The translations under genes and the position numbers were made by a program. DNA of 64,000 nt from NCBI GenBank assembly GCA_910579395.1, contig CAJTUC010000017.1, positions 19,072 to 83,071 on the forward strand. Direction: 5' to 3'. Below the pieces are notes generated by a model. The model was not told where the DNA came from. It made no database searches and saw only the letters and a program-made list of their open reading frames with translations. Source of the stretch: an uncultured Lachnospiraceae bacterium. Lineage in GTDB: Bacteria > Bacillota > Clostridia > Lachnospirales > Lachnospiraceae. Shown piece after piece: positions 33,745-41,399 of this stretch; position 1 is the first letter of the stretch, and the number at the start of each line of letters is the position of its first letter.

Positions 33745-34230
33745 ATGGATTTGAAAAGGCCGGAAGAAGGAGAATCAAGGGTCGGCTATGCTGCTGACCT
33801 TTTTAAAAGCGGATATAATTGTGCGCAGTCGGTTTTTGCAGCCTATGCCGATCTGTTCGGCATGGATTTTCGGACGGCACTCAGGATGTCGAGCGCGATG
33901 GGCGGCGGAGTCGGACGTATGCGGGAAGTCTGCGGTGTGGTTTCGGCAATGGCCATGCTTGCAGGATTGAAAGAAGGTAATGACGATCCGGAGAATGAAG
34001 CGGCAAAAGCCCATATTTATGCGCTGGTGCGCAGGATGAGCGGACAGTTCAGAGAGAAGGAAGGCACGATCATCTGCCGGGAACTACTTGGTATAGAAAA
34101 GATGGAAGAGAGTGCGAAGCCGTCTATACGCACGGCTGAATTTTATGCAGCAAGGCCGTGTGCACGGCTGATCGCGGAGGCCGCGGAAATCATAGAAGAG
34201 GTTCTTTTGGAAAGGCGGGAGAATAGATGA
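33745..34230 (+). CDS. C_GCAxxG_C_C family redox-type protein
   Basis: This 161-residue protein carries the family Cys pattern: KSGYNCAQSVFAAYADLFG (first Cys), GGGVGRMREVCG (Gly-rich loop and second Cys), IICRELLG (third) and RPCARLIAEA (fourth). The family is thought to be redox-active or metal-binding, with no proven reaction. ATG 33745 follows TTGAGGTGGGAAC. The stop overlaps the next ATG in ATGA, and that gene in turn overlaps thrS, so the three form a coupled operon. No signal peptide, hence cytoplasmic. Confidence 0.85.
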   Translation: MDLKRPEEGESRVGYAADLFKSGYNCAQSVFAAYADLFGMDFRTALRMSSAMGGGVGRMREVCGVVSAMAMLAGLKEGNDDPENEAAKAHIYALVRRMSGQFREKEGTIICRELLGIEKMEESAKPSIRTAEFYAARPCARLIAEAAEIIEEVLLERRENR

Positions 34231-34592
34231 TGGCAGCAACGATTGCAATTTTAAAAAAGACTTTGTCGGAAGTGAAAACATCTTCCGAGAAACTGTTTCA
34301 GGGAGAGATTACGATCAGTAAGAAAGAGTGCTGGCTGATCGGTCTCGTACTGGTGCTTTCCGGTATTACCATCGGCTTGCTGAAGGCACCGCTCACGCAT
34401 GGCGTCAGCATTGCGATCGGAAGCAATAACGGCAACAATAATGGAAATAACAGCGCGAACGGCAATGACGGATGCGGTACAAGCGACATGGCAGAAAATG
34501 CGGCGGGAGAATTATGTAAACCGATAGCGGCGAAAAGAGAAGAAAAGAAAAAATGCGGAAAGAGATGCAGAAAGGGGCATGGCAAGCGATGA
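34227..34592 (+). CDS. Small single-helix membrane protein with Asn/Gly-rich segment
   Basis: This 121-residue protein has a cytoplasmic N-terminal helix, one membrane segment (ECWLIGLVLVLSGITIGLL, about residues 34-53), an Asn/Gly repeat (NNGNNNGNNSANGND) and a Lys/Cys/Arg-rich end (KREEKKKCGKRCRKGHGKR). I do not recognise the family; small proteins of this design occur upstream of genes in Lachnospiraceae. Starts are ATG 34227 or 34230, behind GGGAGA, overlapping the preceding stop. Its own stop overlaps the thrS start (ATGA), so its translation probably feeds thrS. Confidence 0.7.
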   Translation: MMAATIAILKKTLSEVKTSSEKLFQGEITISKKECWLIGLVLVLSGITIGLLKAPLTHGVSIAIGSNNGNNNGNNSANGNDGCGTSDMAENAAGELCKPIAAKREEKKKCGKRCRKGHGKR

Positions 34593-36553
34593 AAATCACG
34601 TTAAAAGACGGTTCCAATAAAGAATATGCACAGCCGATAAGCATTTATGAAATCGCAGCCGATATTTCGGAAGGACTTGCGAGAGCGGCCTGTGCTGGTG
34701 AAGTAGACGGGAAGGTAGAAGATTTAAGGACGGTCATAGACAAAGACTGCTGCCTGAATATCCTGACGGCAAATGATGAAGCGGGACTCCGTGTCATCAG
34801 GCATACGGCATCTCATGTGATGGCGGAAGCGGTCAAAAGACTGTTCCCGAACGCAAAGGTGACGATAGGCCCTGCGATTGACGAGGGTTTTTATTATGAT
34901 TTTGATGCGGAGCCTTTTTCCAGAGAAGATTTGGACAAACTGGAAGCGGAGATGAAGAAGATCATCAAAGAGGGGCATAAGATAGAGCGGTTCACGATGC
35001 CGCGGGAAGAAGCCATCCGCTTTATGGAGGAAAAAGGTGAGCCTTATAAGGTGGAATTGATTCAGGACCTGCCGGAGGATGCGGAGATTTCTTTCTATGA
35101 TCAGGGCGGTTTTGTCGATTTGTGCGCCGGACCGCATTTGATGAGCACCAAATCAATCAAGGCGTTCAAGCTGATCTCTTCTTCGATGGCATATTGGCGG
35201 GGCGATTCCGACAAAGCTCAGTTACAGCGTATTTATGGAACCGCCTTCCAGAAAAAGGAAGAACTCGCGGCTTATCTGGAGCATTTGGAAGATATCAAGA
35301 AACGCGACCACAATAAGCTCGGACGAGAGATGGAACTGTTCGCAACGGTCGATGTGATCGGACAGGGTCTTCCTCTGCTGCTTCCTAAGGGAACCAAAAT
35401 GATCATGAAGCTGCAGCGCTGGATTGAAGACTTGGAGGATAAAGAGTGGGGGTATGTCCGTACAAAGACTCCTTTGATGGCAAAAAGCGATCTGTATAAG
35501 ATTTCAGGACATTGGGACCATTATAAAGAAGGGATGTTCGTACTCGGCGATGAAGAGAAGGACAAGGAAGTGTTCGCGCTTCGGCCGATGACCTGTCCTT
35601 TCCAGTATTATTGTTATAAAAATACGCAGCATTCTTATCGTGACCTGCCGATTCGTTACGGCGAGACTTCGACTCTGTTTCGAAATGAAGATTCCGGAGA
35701 AATGCACGGCCTGACAAGAGTCCGTCAGTTCACGATTTCGGAGGGCCATCTGGTCATCCGTCCCGACCAGGCGGAAGAAGAACTGAAGGGATGTCTGGAT
35801 TTGGCACATTACTGCCTTAGCACTTTGGGATTACAGGATGAGGTGACTTATCGCCTGTCCAAATGGGACCCGAATAATAAGGAAAAATATCTGGGGGATG
35901 AGGAATATTGGGAGTCTACCCAGAGCAAGATTCGTGAAGTCCTGAAGGAAAAAGGCGTTGCTTTTACGGAAGCGGACGGCGAAGCGGCATTCTATGGCCC
36001 AAAGATTGACATTCAGGCGAAGAATGTTTATGGCAAAGAGGATACGATGATTACCATCCAGCTCGACTGCGCCATCGCTGAAAACTTCGATATGTACTAT
36101 ATTGACCAGAACGGCGATAAGATTCGCCCTTATATCATTCACAGGACTTCGATCGGATGCTATGAAAGGACGCTGGCATGGCTGATCGAGAAGTATGCCG
36201 GCAAATTCCCGACATGGTTATGTCCCGAACAGGTGCGCATCCTTCCGATTTCCGAGAAATATGAAGAATATGCGGAACTGGTCAGAAGAGAACTGGCGAG
36301 GAACGGCGTGGATGTTACGGTGGATAACCGTTCCGAAAAGATTGGTTTCAAAATCCGTGAGGCAAGGCTGGCAAAGCTTCCGTATATGCTTGTTGTAGGA
36401 AAAGACGAGTCGGAAGACGGTACGGTTTCCGTCAGAAGCCGTTTTGCGGGAGACGAAGGCGTCATGCCGATGGAACGGTTTATCGAACAGATTTGTAAAG
36501 AAATCAGAACAAAGGCAATCCGTAAGGAAGAAGCTGTGCAGGAGCAGAAATAG
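34589..36553 (+). CDS. thrS: Threonyl-tRNA synthetase
   Basis: This 654-residue class II synthetase attaches threonine to tRNA-Thr. Domains in order: TGS (residues 1-60), editing domain with HxxxH (HTASHVMAEAVKRLFP) and the distal CAGPH, the catalytic core (FALRPMTCPFQYYCYKNTQH, RYGETSTLFRNEDSGEMHGL, TRVRQFTISEGHL, HRTSIGCYERTLAWLIEKYA) and the anticodon-binding domain (CPEQVRILPISEKYEEYAEL). The start ATG 34589 overlaps the stop of the small membrane protein gene by four bases. No T-box leader is visible directly upstream, so expression seems tied to the preceding genes. Confidence 0.97.
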   Translation: MKITLKDGSNKEYAQPISIYEIAADISEGLARAACAGEVDGKVEDLRTVIDKDCCLNILTANDEAGLRVIRHTASHVMAEAVKRLFPNAKVTIGPAIDEGFYYDFDAEPFSREDLDKLEAEMKKIIKEGHKIERFTMPREEAIRFMEEKGEPYKVELIQDLPEDAEISFYDQGGFVDLCAGPHLMSTKSIKAFKLISSSMAYWRGDSDKAQLQRIYGTAFQKKEELAAYLEHLEDIKKRDHNKLGREMELFATVDVIGQGLPLLLPKGTKMIMKLQRWIEDLEDKEWGYVRTKTPLMAKSDLYKISGHWDHYKEGMFVLGDEEKDKEVFALRPMTCPFQYYCYKNTQHSYRDLPIRYGETSTLFRNEDSGEMHGLTRVRQFTISEGHLVIRPDQAEEELKGCLDLAHYCLSTLGLQDEVTYRLSKWDPNNKEKYLGDEEYWESTQSKIREVLKEKGVAFTEADGEAAFYGPKIDIQAKNVYGKEDTMITIQLDCAIAENFDMYYIDQNGDKIRPYIIHRTSIGCYERTLAWLIEKYAGKFPTWLCPEQVRILPISEKYEEYAELVRRELARNGVDVTVDNRSEKIGFKIREARLAKLPYMLVVGKDESEDGTVSVRSRFAGDEGVMPMERFIEQICKEIRTKAIRKEEAVQEQK

Positions 36554-36566
36554 GTATTTTATTCAG

Positions 36567-38336
36567 ATGAAAAAGAATTTGCAAATACGGAAAATATCCG
36601 GTAAAGAGTCGGTCGGATGGCTCTTTTTCGGTATCGCGCTCGTGATGCTTGCAAACAGCATCCGGCTGTGCTTTTGCGGCGATATCTGGTATGATGAACT
36701 ATTCACCGTAGGAATGGCGGAACATTCCTATGGTGAATTAATTCATTTTACGGCAAAAGATGTGCATCCACCGCTTTACTATTGCATTGTAAAGCTGATC
36801 CTTGATTTATGTAAATTTATGATACCGTCCGCCGACAGTGTTATCGTGATCAAACTGGTATCGGTTCTGCCATATTTTTTTCTGCTGGCATACGGACTTT
36901 TCTTTTTGCGGAAAAAATTCGGAACGTTTGTGATGGGACTTTTCCTTTTCTGTGTGCTGTCTATGCCGCAGTTGAGCGCTTATACGGTAGAGATGCGTAT
37001 GTACAGCTGGGCGCTTTTCTTTGTGACAGCGGCCTTTTTCCATGCTTACGGCATTGTATGTGAGAATGGCAGAGGGCGCCATATCATATGGAGATTTCAT
37101 GTGCGGAAAACGGAATGTTTCTTTACCTTTTGCTGGAACGGACACTTTGCCGCATTGGCCTTTTATGGGCTGGCGGCAGCTTATACGCAGTATTTCGCCT
37201 GTGTGGCGGTAATGATGGTGTACGGATATCTTTTCCTGTGGTTTCTGGTGCGCCGTAAGCGTTTATGCGGGCAGGAGAAGGGAGCCGGAAGGGCTCTCAG
37301 AAATCTGGTCATTTGTGCTGCTGTTTCTGTTTTGGCGTATCTGCCATGGCTTTTTGTATTGATATCGCAGGTCACGGCGGTGCGGGAAAATTACTGGATT
37401 CTGCCGCTCACATGGCGGAGTCTGGGCGGTTGCGTGAAATTTCTTATGAAACCCGCTTTTTCGCATGAATGGCTTAACGTGCTTCTTGCGGTGGTTTTAT
37501 TTAGCGTTTACATCGCACTGCCTGCCGGATATGGTTTTCGGATTTGGAAGGAAAGAACGGAATGCGGCGCTTTGAAAGGAAATGAGAAGAGTGAAGATAG
37601 GGCCGGGGATGCAGGCGGGCGGCAGTCTGCCAGATTTTTCTATGCGCTGGCCGGCTGTATGGTCTTATGCGGGCTGACAGCCTTTGGATTTGTCGCTTCG
37701 ATTCTGGTCCGGCCGATTTTCGTTTACCGTTATATGCTTCCGGCGATGGGATGCTTCTGGTTTTGTCCGATTTTGTGTCTGGACGGACTGCTGTTTTCTG
37801 AATATGAGCCGGGGGAGCCTGAAAAACTGACGGAATCGGAGAGGCAGGCGATGGAAGAGAAAACGCCGCATCGTCCTTTGTGTCTTGTATGCCTTTTTTA
37901 TCTGGTCATAGTCGTCTTTGCGGTGACTGGAATCCGGGATTACCGCGCTTTTCTGGGAGAAGAAGAGTATAAGGCGGTTTTGATGAAGGAAACCCGGCTG
38001 GCAATTTCTGATATTGCGAAAGAGGACATTATCCTGTATAATTTTGACCAGCTGCAGGCGGTCATGGGATACTATCTGGAGCAGGAGAATTATCTCTGGA
38101 GCGGGACGCCGGAGCCGCTCATTTTGGAAATTTTTGGAAATAAAGGCAGCATCGAATGTACGGAGCAGATACGGGAGTGGCTCGATGAAGGCAGAACGAT
38201 TTGGTTCTTCGGAAGCTTTAACAGCAGGGAAGATATTCGGGTTGCGTGGGAAAAGGACGGTATTTTGACCGAAGAGACCGGAAGTTGTATGCTGGAGCGG
38301 TACTGGTTCAATATCTATTCCGTTTTCAGGGAATGA
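36567..38336 (+). CDS. GT39-like integral membrane glycosyltransferase
   Basis: This 589-residue protein has eight to ten membrane segments. The first extracytoplasmic loop carries DIWYDELFTVGMAEHSYGE and AKDVHPPLYYCIVKL, the acidic Asp-Glu pair and HPPLYY of ArnT/PMT-type (GT39/GT83) enzymes, which use polyprenyl-phosphate sugars. The middle has a charged cytoplasmic insert (RTECGALKGNEKSEDRAGDA). The C-terminal soluble part (about 490-589) contains EDIILYNFDQLQAVMGYYLE. Donor and acceptor are unknown; protein or cell-wall polymer glycosylation is plausible. ATG 36567 lies 13 bases after thrS with a weak AGGT site. Confidence 0.85.
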   Translation: MKKNLQIRKISGKESVGWLFFGIALVMLANSIRLCFCGDIWYDELFTVGMAEHSYGELIHFTAKDVHPPLYYCIVKLILDLCKFMIPSADSVIVIKLVSVLPYFFLLAYGLFFLRKKFGTFVMGLFLFCVLSMPQLSAYTVEMRMYSWALFFVTAAFFHAYGIVCENGRGRHIIWRFHVRKTECFFTFCWNGHFAALAFYGLAAAYTQYFACVAVMMVYGYLFLWFLVRRKRLCGQEKGAGRALRNLVICAAVSVLAYLPWLFVLISQVTAVRENYWILPLTWRSLGGCVKFLMKPAFSHEWLNVLLAVVLFSVYIALPAGYGFRIWKERTECGALKGNEKSEDRAGDAGGRQSARFFYALAGCMVLCGLTAFGFVASILVRPIFVYRYMLPAMGCFWFCPILCLDGLLFSEYEPGEPEKLTESERQAMEEKTPHRPLCLVCLFYLVIVVFAVTGIRDYRAFLGEEEYKAVLMKETRLAISDIAKEDIILYNFDQLQAVMGYYLEQENYLWSGTPEPLILEIFGNKGSIECTEQIREWLDEGRTIWFFGSFNSREDIRVAWEKDGILTEETGSCMLERYWFNIYSVFRE

Positions 38337-38423
38337 GCATAATTTATCATAGGAAGGCAATAATAATCTCAGGTGCGTTGAGAGACGGCACTGGAAAATT
38401 CAGAAAAGAATCAGGAGGTTATT

Positions 38424-38738
38424 ATGGCGGAGTTAAAATGTGGTGTGGAAAATTGTTGCTATAATCAGGAATGCTGCTGCTGCAAAGGCGATATCATGGT
38501 AGGCGGACAGCATGCGGATACCAGCAGAGGTACCTGCTGTGAGAGTTTTGCGCCGAACAGAGGCGGTGCTTATACGAGCTCATTGAGCCATCCGAGCAAG
38601 ACGATCGGTATTGATTGCGAGGCAACAAAATGTGTGTATAATGATAATTACAGATGCCATGCGGACCATGTGGATATCAAGGGCTGCGGGGCTGCGGATT
38701 GCAAAGGGACGGAATGCGCGACCTTCAGGGAAGCATAG
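38424..38738 (+). CDS. DUF1540 Cys-rich protein
   Basis: This 104-residue protein carries two Cys-rich halves, each a DUF1540 motif. The first is LKCGVENCCYNQECCCCKGD with a later TCCESF. The second is IDCEATKCVYNDNYRCHADH followed by GCGAADCKGTECATF. The spaced Cys and His residues suggest zinc or iron binding, but no function is proven. ATG 38424 has a strong AGGAGG five bases before it. It lies between a membrane glycosyltransferase and a lipoprotein gene and is probably its own unit. Members of this family are frequent in spore-forming Clostridia. Confidence 0.9.
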   Translation: MAELKCGVENCCYNQECCCCKGDIMVGGQHADTSRGTCCESFAPNRGGAYTSSLSHPSKTIGIDCEATKCVYNDNYRCHADHVDIKGCGAADCKGTECATFREA

Positions 38739-38836
38739 ACCGGACTCAGGGGAGGCTAAGTATAGATGAATTTATTCGTTTTGTGAATATTGGGTCGTAG
38801 ATTCCAATATCGCAGGCTGAGAGAAAGGAATTCTTT

Positions 38837-39643
38837 ATGAAGAAAAAAATAATCGGGGGATTGATGTCCTGTATGCTTGTGTTTATGCTGCTTGGCGGCT
38901 GCGGAGCGGATTCGGATACACAGGAGACGCTCGCGCAGGGAGATGCCGCAGCGGAAAGCACGGAGCAGGAGGATGCTGAAGAAACTGTTCAGGACAGTGA
39001 AGATGCGGATTCAGGCGATGCGGGCCGGGAAAACGCGGATGCTGACGAAAGCGGTGCCGATGCGGAAAACGAAAATGGAACGGATGGTGCGGGCGGCGGG
39101 AGCAGTGAACAGTCGGAGCCGCTCGAAATAGACGAGGCGACGAAGGCGGAGTTGACAACACAGCTGCTTTTGGAAAATGAATTGGATACTTCCATTATCG
39201 AAGAAGACGGGACAACGGACAGGTGCACTTTCGCTCTGCCGGAAGATTTTATGGCAGTAGAGGACATACCGGGCATGTATGTGACGAAACGTTACCCCAT
39301 TGATGCTTCTACGATTTATTATGCGGAGATGGATAAAGATATCTCCATGCAGCTGATGACGGAAGAGACCTATGTGGCGCAGATGGAGAGTAACTTTAAA
39401 AATCATTACGATATGGATATCGATGTCAACTTACAGAGTTTTGAAAAAATTAAAATAAGCGGGCATCCGGCGTTCCGGATTCTGTGCAGCTATACGGTGG
39501 ACGGTATAGAAATCACACAGTTAGCGTATGTAATCAATGCCGATAAAAGTTATGTTGTTACATATTCCCAGACAGAAGAATACTATAGAATGGATGAATT
39601 TGAGGCCAGCGCGGCGACGATAGAGCTGGAGTTGGAGAATTAA
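38837..39643 (+). CDS. Lipoprotein with acidic linker, unknown function
   Basis: This 268-residue protein has a lipoprotein signal (MKKKIIGGLMSCMLVFMLLG, lipobox LLGGC). A very acidic Asp/Glu/Ala/Gly linker follows (residues 25-95, for example EQEDAEETVQDSEDADSGDA). The folded C-terminal domain of about 150 residues (CTFALPEDFMAVEDIPGMYV ... VVTYSQTEEYYRMDEFEASA) resembles the PsbP/DUF-type folds of many Clostridial lipoproteins, but I cannot name it. It is anchored to the outer face of the membrane. GAGAAAGGA precedes ATG 38837. A structured repeat begins seven bases after its stop. Confidence 0.82.
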   Translation: MKKKIIGGLMSCMLVFMLLGGCGADSDTQETLAQGDAAAESTEQEDAEETVQDSEDADSGDAGRENADADESGADAENENGTDGAGGGSSEQSEPLEIDEATKAELTTQLLLENELDTSIIEEDGTTDRCTFALPEDFMAVEDIPGMYVTKRYPIDASTIYYAEMDKDISMQLMTEETYVAQMESNFKNHYDMDIDVNLQSFEKIKISGHPAFRILCSYTVDGIEITQLAYVINADKSYVVTYSQTEEYYRMDEFEASAATIELELEN

Positions 39644-39649
39644 AGAGGA

Positions 39650-39830
39650 GGCTGCGATTGTGAGGTGTCCGGACAGCGTATCGTTCCTGCGGAGGCCCTG
39701 GAAAAACGTCGGTACTTAGTGAAAAAGACGCTCTGCGGCTTTTGAACTTAGTACCGCTACGGTTTTTCGCGGAGCGCAAGCGTGCCTCCAAAGGAACGAT
39801 ACGCTGTCCGGACACCTCACAATCGCAGCC
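39650..39830 (+). repeat. Structured hairpin repeat, family 1, copy C (181 bp)
   Basis: Arms 39650-39687 and 39793-39830 are perfectly complementary over 38 bp around a 105-bp core. Compared with copies A and B, one stem pair has changed from C-G to A-T on both sides (AAAACC to AAAAAC on the left, GGGTTTT to GGTTTTT on the right), a compensatory change. It starts seven bases after the lipoprotein stop and ends 43 bases before the infC promoter. Confidence 0.95.
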
Positions 39831-39873
39831 CCTGAACGAAACATTTTTTGAAACATTTTTTCTAAATCCCCCG

Positions 39874-39902
39874 TTGACATTCCCTGCCTCATATGATATA
39901 AT
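39874..39902 (+). promoter_or_regulatory. Consensus promoter of the infC operon
   Basis: TTGACA (39874-39879) and TATAAT (39897-39902) are both perfect and 17 bases apart. This is the strongest promoter in the window, as expected for a ribosomal operon. Confidence 0.9.
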
Positions 39903-39904
39903 AT

Positions 39905-40131
39905 CAAAGTGTGCAAAGGCACATAAGAGCAAAGCAGAGTATCCACTCTCACCCTGCGGCGATAGGGCTGGCAGGCGTTCATAAGTCAGAAGCTGATTTC
40001 TCCCGGATTTGAGGGGGATATTGTGATGTATGATATGGTGGATAGCTGTGCTATCCGCTTTTTTGTATGTCAGGGAATATTCTGACGGAGCGCACAATAT
40101 GGGAAAATGTATTTTTTAGGAGGGAAAGGCT
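39905..40131 (+). promoter_or_regulatory. infC operon leader (L20-type autoregulatory leader)
   Basis: About 225 bases of untranslated leader separate the promoter from infC. It contains several paired segments and ends in an intrinsic terminator (40038-40064) before the ribosome site AGGAGG (40118-40123). Known Firmicute infC-rpmI-rplT operons are repressed by protein L20 binding their leader and causing early termination; position and terminator fit. The detailed L20-binding fold was not verified. Confidence 0.65.
40038..40064 (+). terminator. Leader attenuator terminator of the infC operon
   Basis: GGATAGC-TGT-GCTATCC is a perfect 7-bp stem followed by GCTTTTTT. It lies within the leader, 68 bases before the infC start, so it would act as an attenuator. 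Confidence 0.85.
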
Positions 40132-40638
40132 ATTAGCGATTTATTCATTAACGAACAGATTAGGGACAAAGAAGTCAGGGTGATTGGGGAAGACGGAGAA
40201 CAGCTCGGAATCATGTCTTCTAAAGAAGCAATGAGGCTTGCGGAGGAGGCAGGCGTTGATTTGGTGAAAATCGCACCGACAGCGAAACCGCCGGTCTGTA
40301 AAATTGTGGATTACGGAAAGTTCAAGTACGAACAGACCAGAAAAGAAAAGGAAGCGAAGAAGAAACAGAAGGTTATTGAGATCAAAGAAATCCGGTTATC
40401 GCCGAATATTGATACCAATGATCTGAATACAAAGGTAAGTGCTGCAAGAAAGTTCATCACAAAAGGAGACAGAGTGAAAGTAACCCTTCGTTTCCGCGGA
40501 CGTGAAATGACACATATGAACAACAGTAAGCACATACTGGATGATTTTGCTGAGGCACTTTCCGATATTGCTGTTATGGAGAAGGCTCCAAAGGTAGAAG
40601 GCAGAAGCATGACCATGTTTTTAGCTGAGAAGCGATAA
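40132..40638 (+). CDS. infC: Translation initiation factor IF-3 (ATT start)
   Basis: This 168-residue factor binds the 30S subunit and checks initiator tRNA pairing. The N-domain opens SDLFINEQIRDKEVRVIGED and LGIMSSKEAMRLAEEAGVDL, the linker is Lys-rich (RKEKEAKKKQKVIEIKEIRL) and the C-domain has GDRVKVTLRFRGREMTH. The conserved SDLFINEQIR segment lies before the first ATG. The start is therefore the rare ATT at 40132, eight bases after AGGAGG, which is the well-known autoregulatory start codon of infC. Starting at GTG 40177 or ATG 40213 would delete much of the N-domain. It is first gene of infC-rpmI-rplT. Confidence 0.95.
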   Translation: MSDLFINEQIRDKEVRVIGEDGEQLGIMSSKEAMRLAEEAGVDLVKIAPTAKPPVCKIVDYGKFKYEQTRKEKEAKKKQKVIEIKEIRLSPNIDTNDLNTKVSAARKFITKGDRVKVTLRFRGREMTHMNNSKHILDDFAEALSDIAVMEKAPKVEGRSMTMFLAEKR

Positions 40639-40711
40639 GCTATTCAGTTTAAAATAAACGATATCCGTATTATGATATCCAATGAATGATAAATACAGGA
40701 GGAATTTTGAA

Positions 40712-40909
40712 ATGCCAAAAATGAAGACAAGCAAGTCAGCTGCAAAACGTTTTAAAGTGACCGGAACGGGTAAATTAAAAAGAAACAAAGCTTATAAACG
40801 CCATATCTTGACTAAGAAGACCACGAAGAACAAGAGGAATCTTAGAAAGCCTGCTATGACAGATACAACCAATGTTAAGAATATGAAAAAAATTTTACCG
40901 TATTTATAA
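40712..40909 (+). CDS. rpmI: 50S ribosomal protein L35
   Basis: This 65-residue basic protein reads MPKMKTSKSAAKRFKVTGTG then RNKAYKRHILTKKTTKNKRN, a clear L35. It is a late-assembly component of the large subunit. ATG 40712 follows AGGAGG with normal spacing; the ten codons of open frame upstream are not part of it. It is second gene of the infC operon, 73 bases after infC and 41 before rplT. Confidence 0.97.
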   Translation: MPKMKTSKSAAKRFKVTGTGKLKRNKAYKRHILTKKTTKNKRNLRKPAMTDTTNVKNMKKILPYL

Positions 40910-40950
40910 ATTTCGGTTTATAGATATGTTTTTGAAGGAGGAAAAAAGAC

Positions 40951-41307
40951 ATGGCAAGAATTAAAGGCGGTATGAACGCTAGAAAAAAGCATAACAGAGT
41001 TTTAAAACTCGCAAAAGGTTATAGAGGTGCAAGATCAAAACAGTACAGAGTTGCAAAGCAGTCCGTAATGAGAGCATTGACGTCTTCTTATGCGGGAAGA
41101 AAAGAAAGAAAGCGTCAGTTCAGAAGATTGTGGATTGCGCGTATTAACGCGGCTGCAAGAATGAACGGTCTTTCTTACAGCAAATTCATGTATGGACTGA
41201 AAAATGCCGGTGTAGAAATCAACAGAAAGATGCTGTCCGAAATGGCAGTCAATGATGCGGACGGTTTTAAGACATTGGCAGAACTTGCAAAAGCAAATCT
41301 TAAATAG
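40951..41307 (+). CDS. rplT: 50S ribosomal protein L20
   Basis: This 118-residue L20 has the full family length: MARIKGGMNARKKHNRVLKL, then LWIARINAAARMNGLSYSKF. It binds 23S rRNA early in large-subunit assembly and in Firmicutes also represses its own operon through the infC leader. AAGGAGG precedes ATG 40951. It is the last gene of the operon and is followed by a strong terminator. Confidence 0.97.
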   Translation: MARIKGGMNARKKHNRVLKLAKGYRGARSKQYRVAKQSVMRALTSSYAGRKERKRQFRRLWIARINAAARMNGLSYSKFMYGLKNAGVEINRKMLSEMAVNDADGFKTLAELAKANLK

Positions 41308-41319
41308 ATTGAAAAATAC

Positions 41320-41355
41320 AAATGGAGAATGGCAGGATGCTGTTCTCCATTTTTT
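41320..41355 (+). terminator. Terminator of the infC-rpmI-rplT operon
   Basis: AATGGAGAA and TTCTCCATT form a 9-bp stem with a 13-nt loop, followed by TTTTG, 13 bases after rplT. Confidence 0.85.
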
Positions 41356-41399
41356 GAAAATAATCTGGACATGATTTTGGCAGAAAAGGAGATGGGAAA

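Noticed and set aside
34553..34592. An upstream thrS start at 34553
   Set aside because: It would add residues overlapping the preceding gene; MKITLKDG at 34589 is the normal TGS-domain start and overlaps the stop as ATGA.
36444..36566. N-terminal extension of the GT39-like protein inside thrS
   Set aside because: It overlaps thrS in another frame and is basic, non-hydrophobic sequence without a ribosome site.
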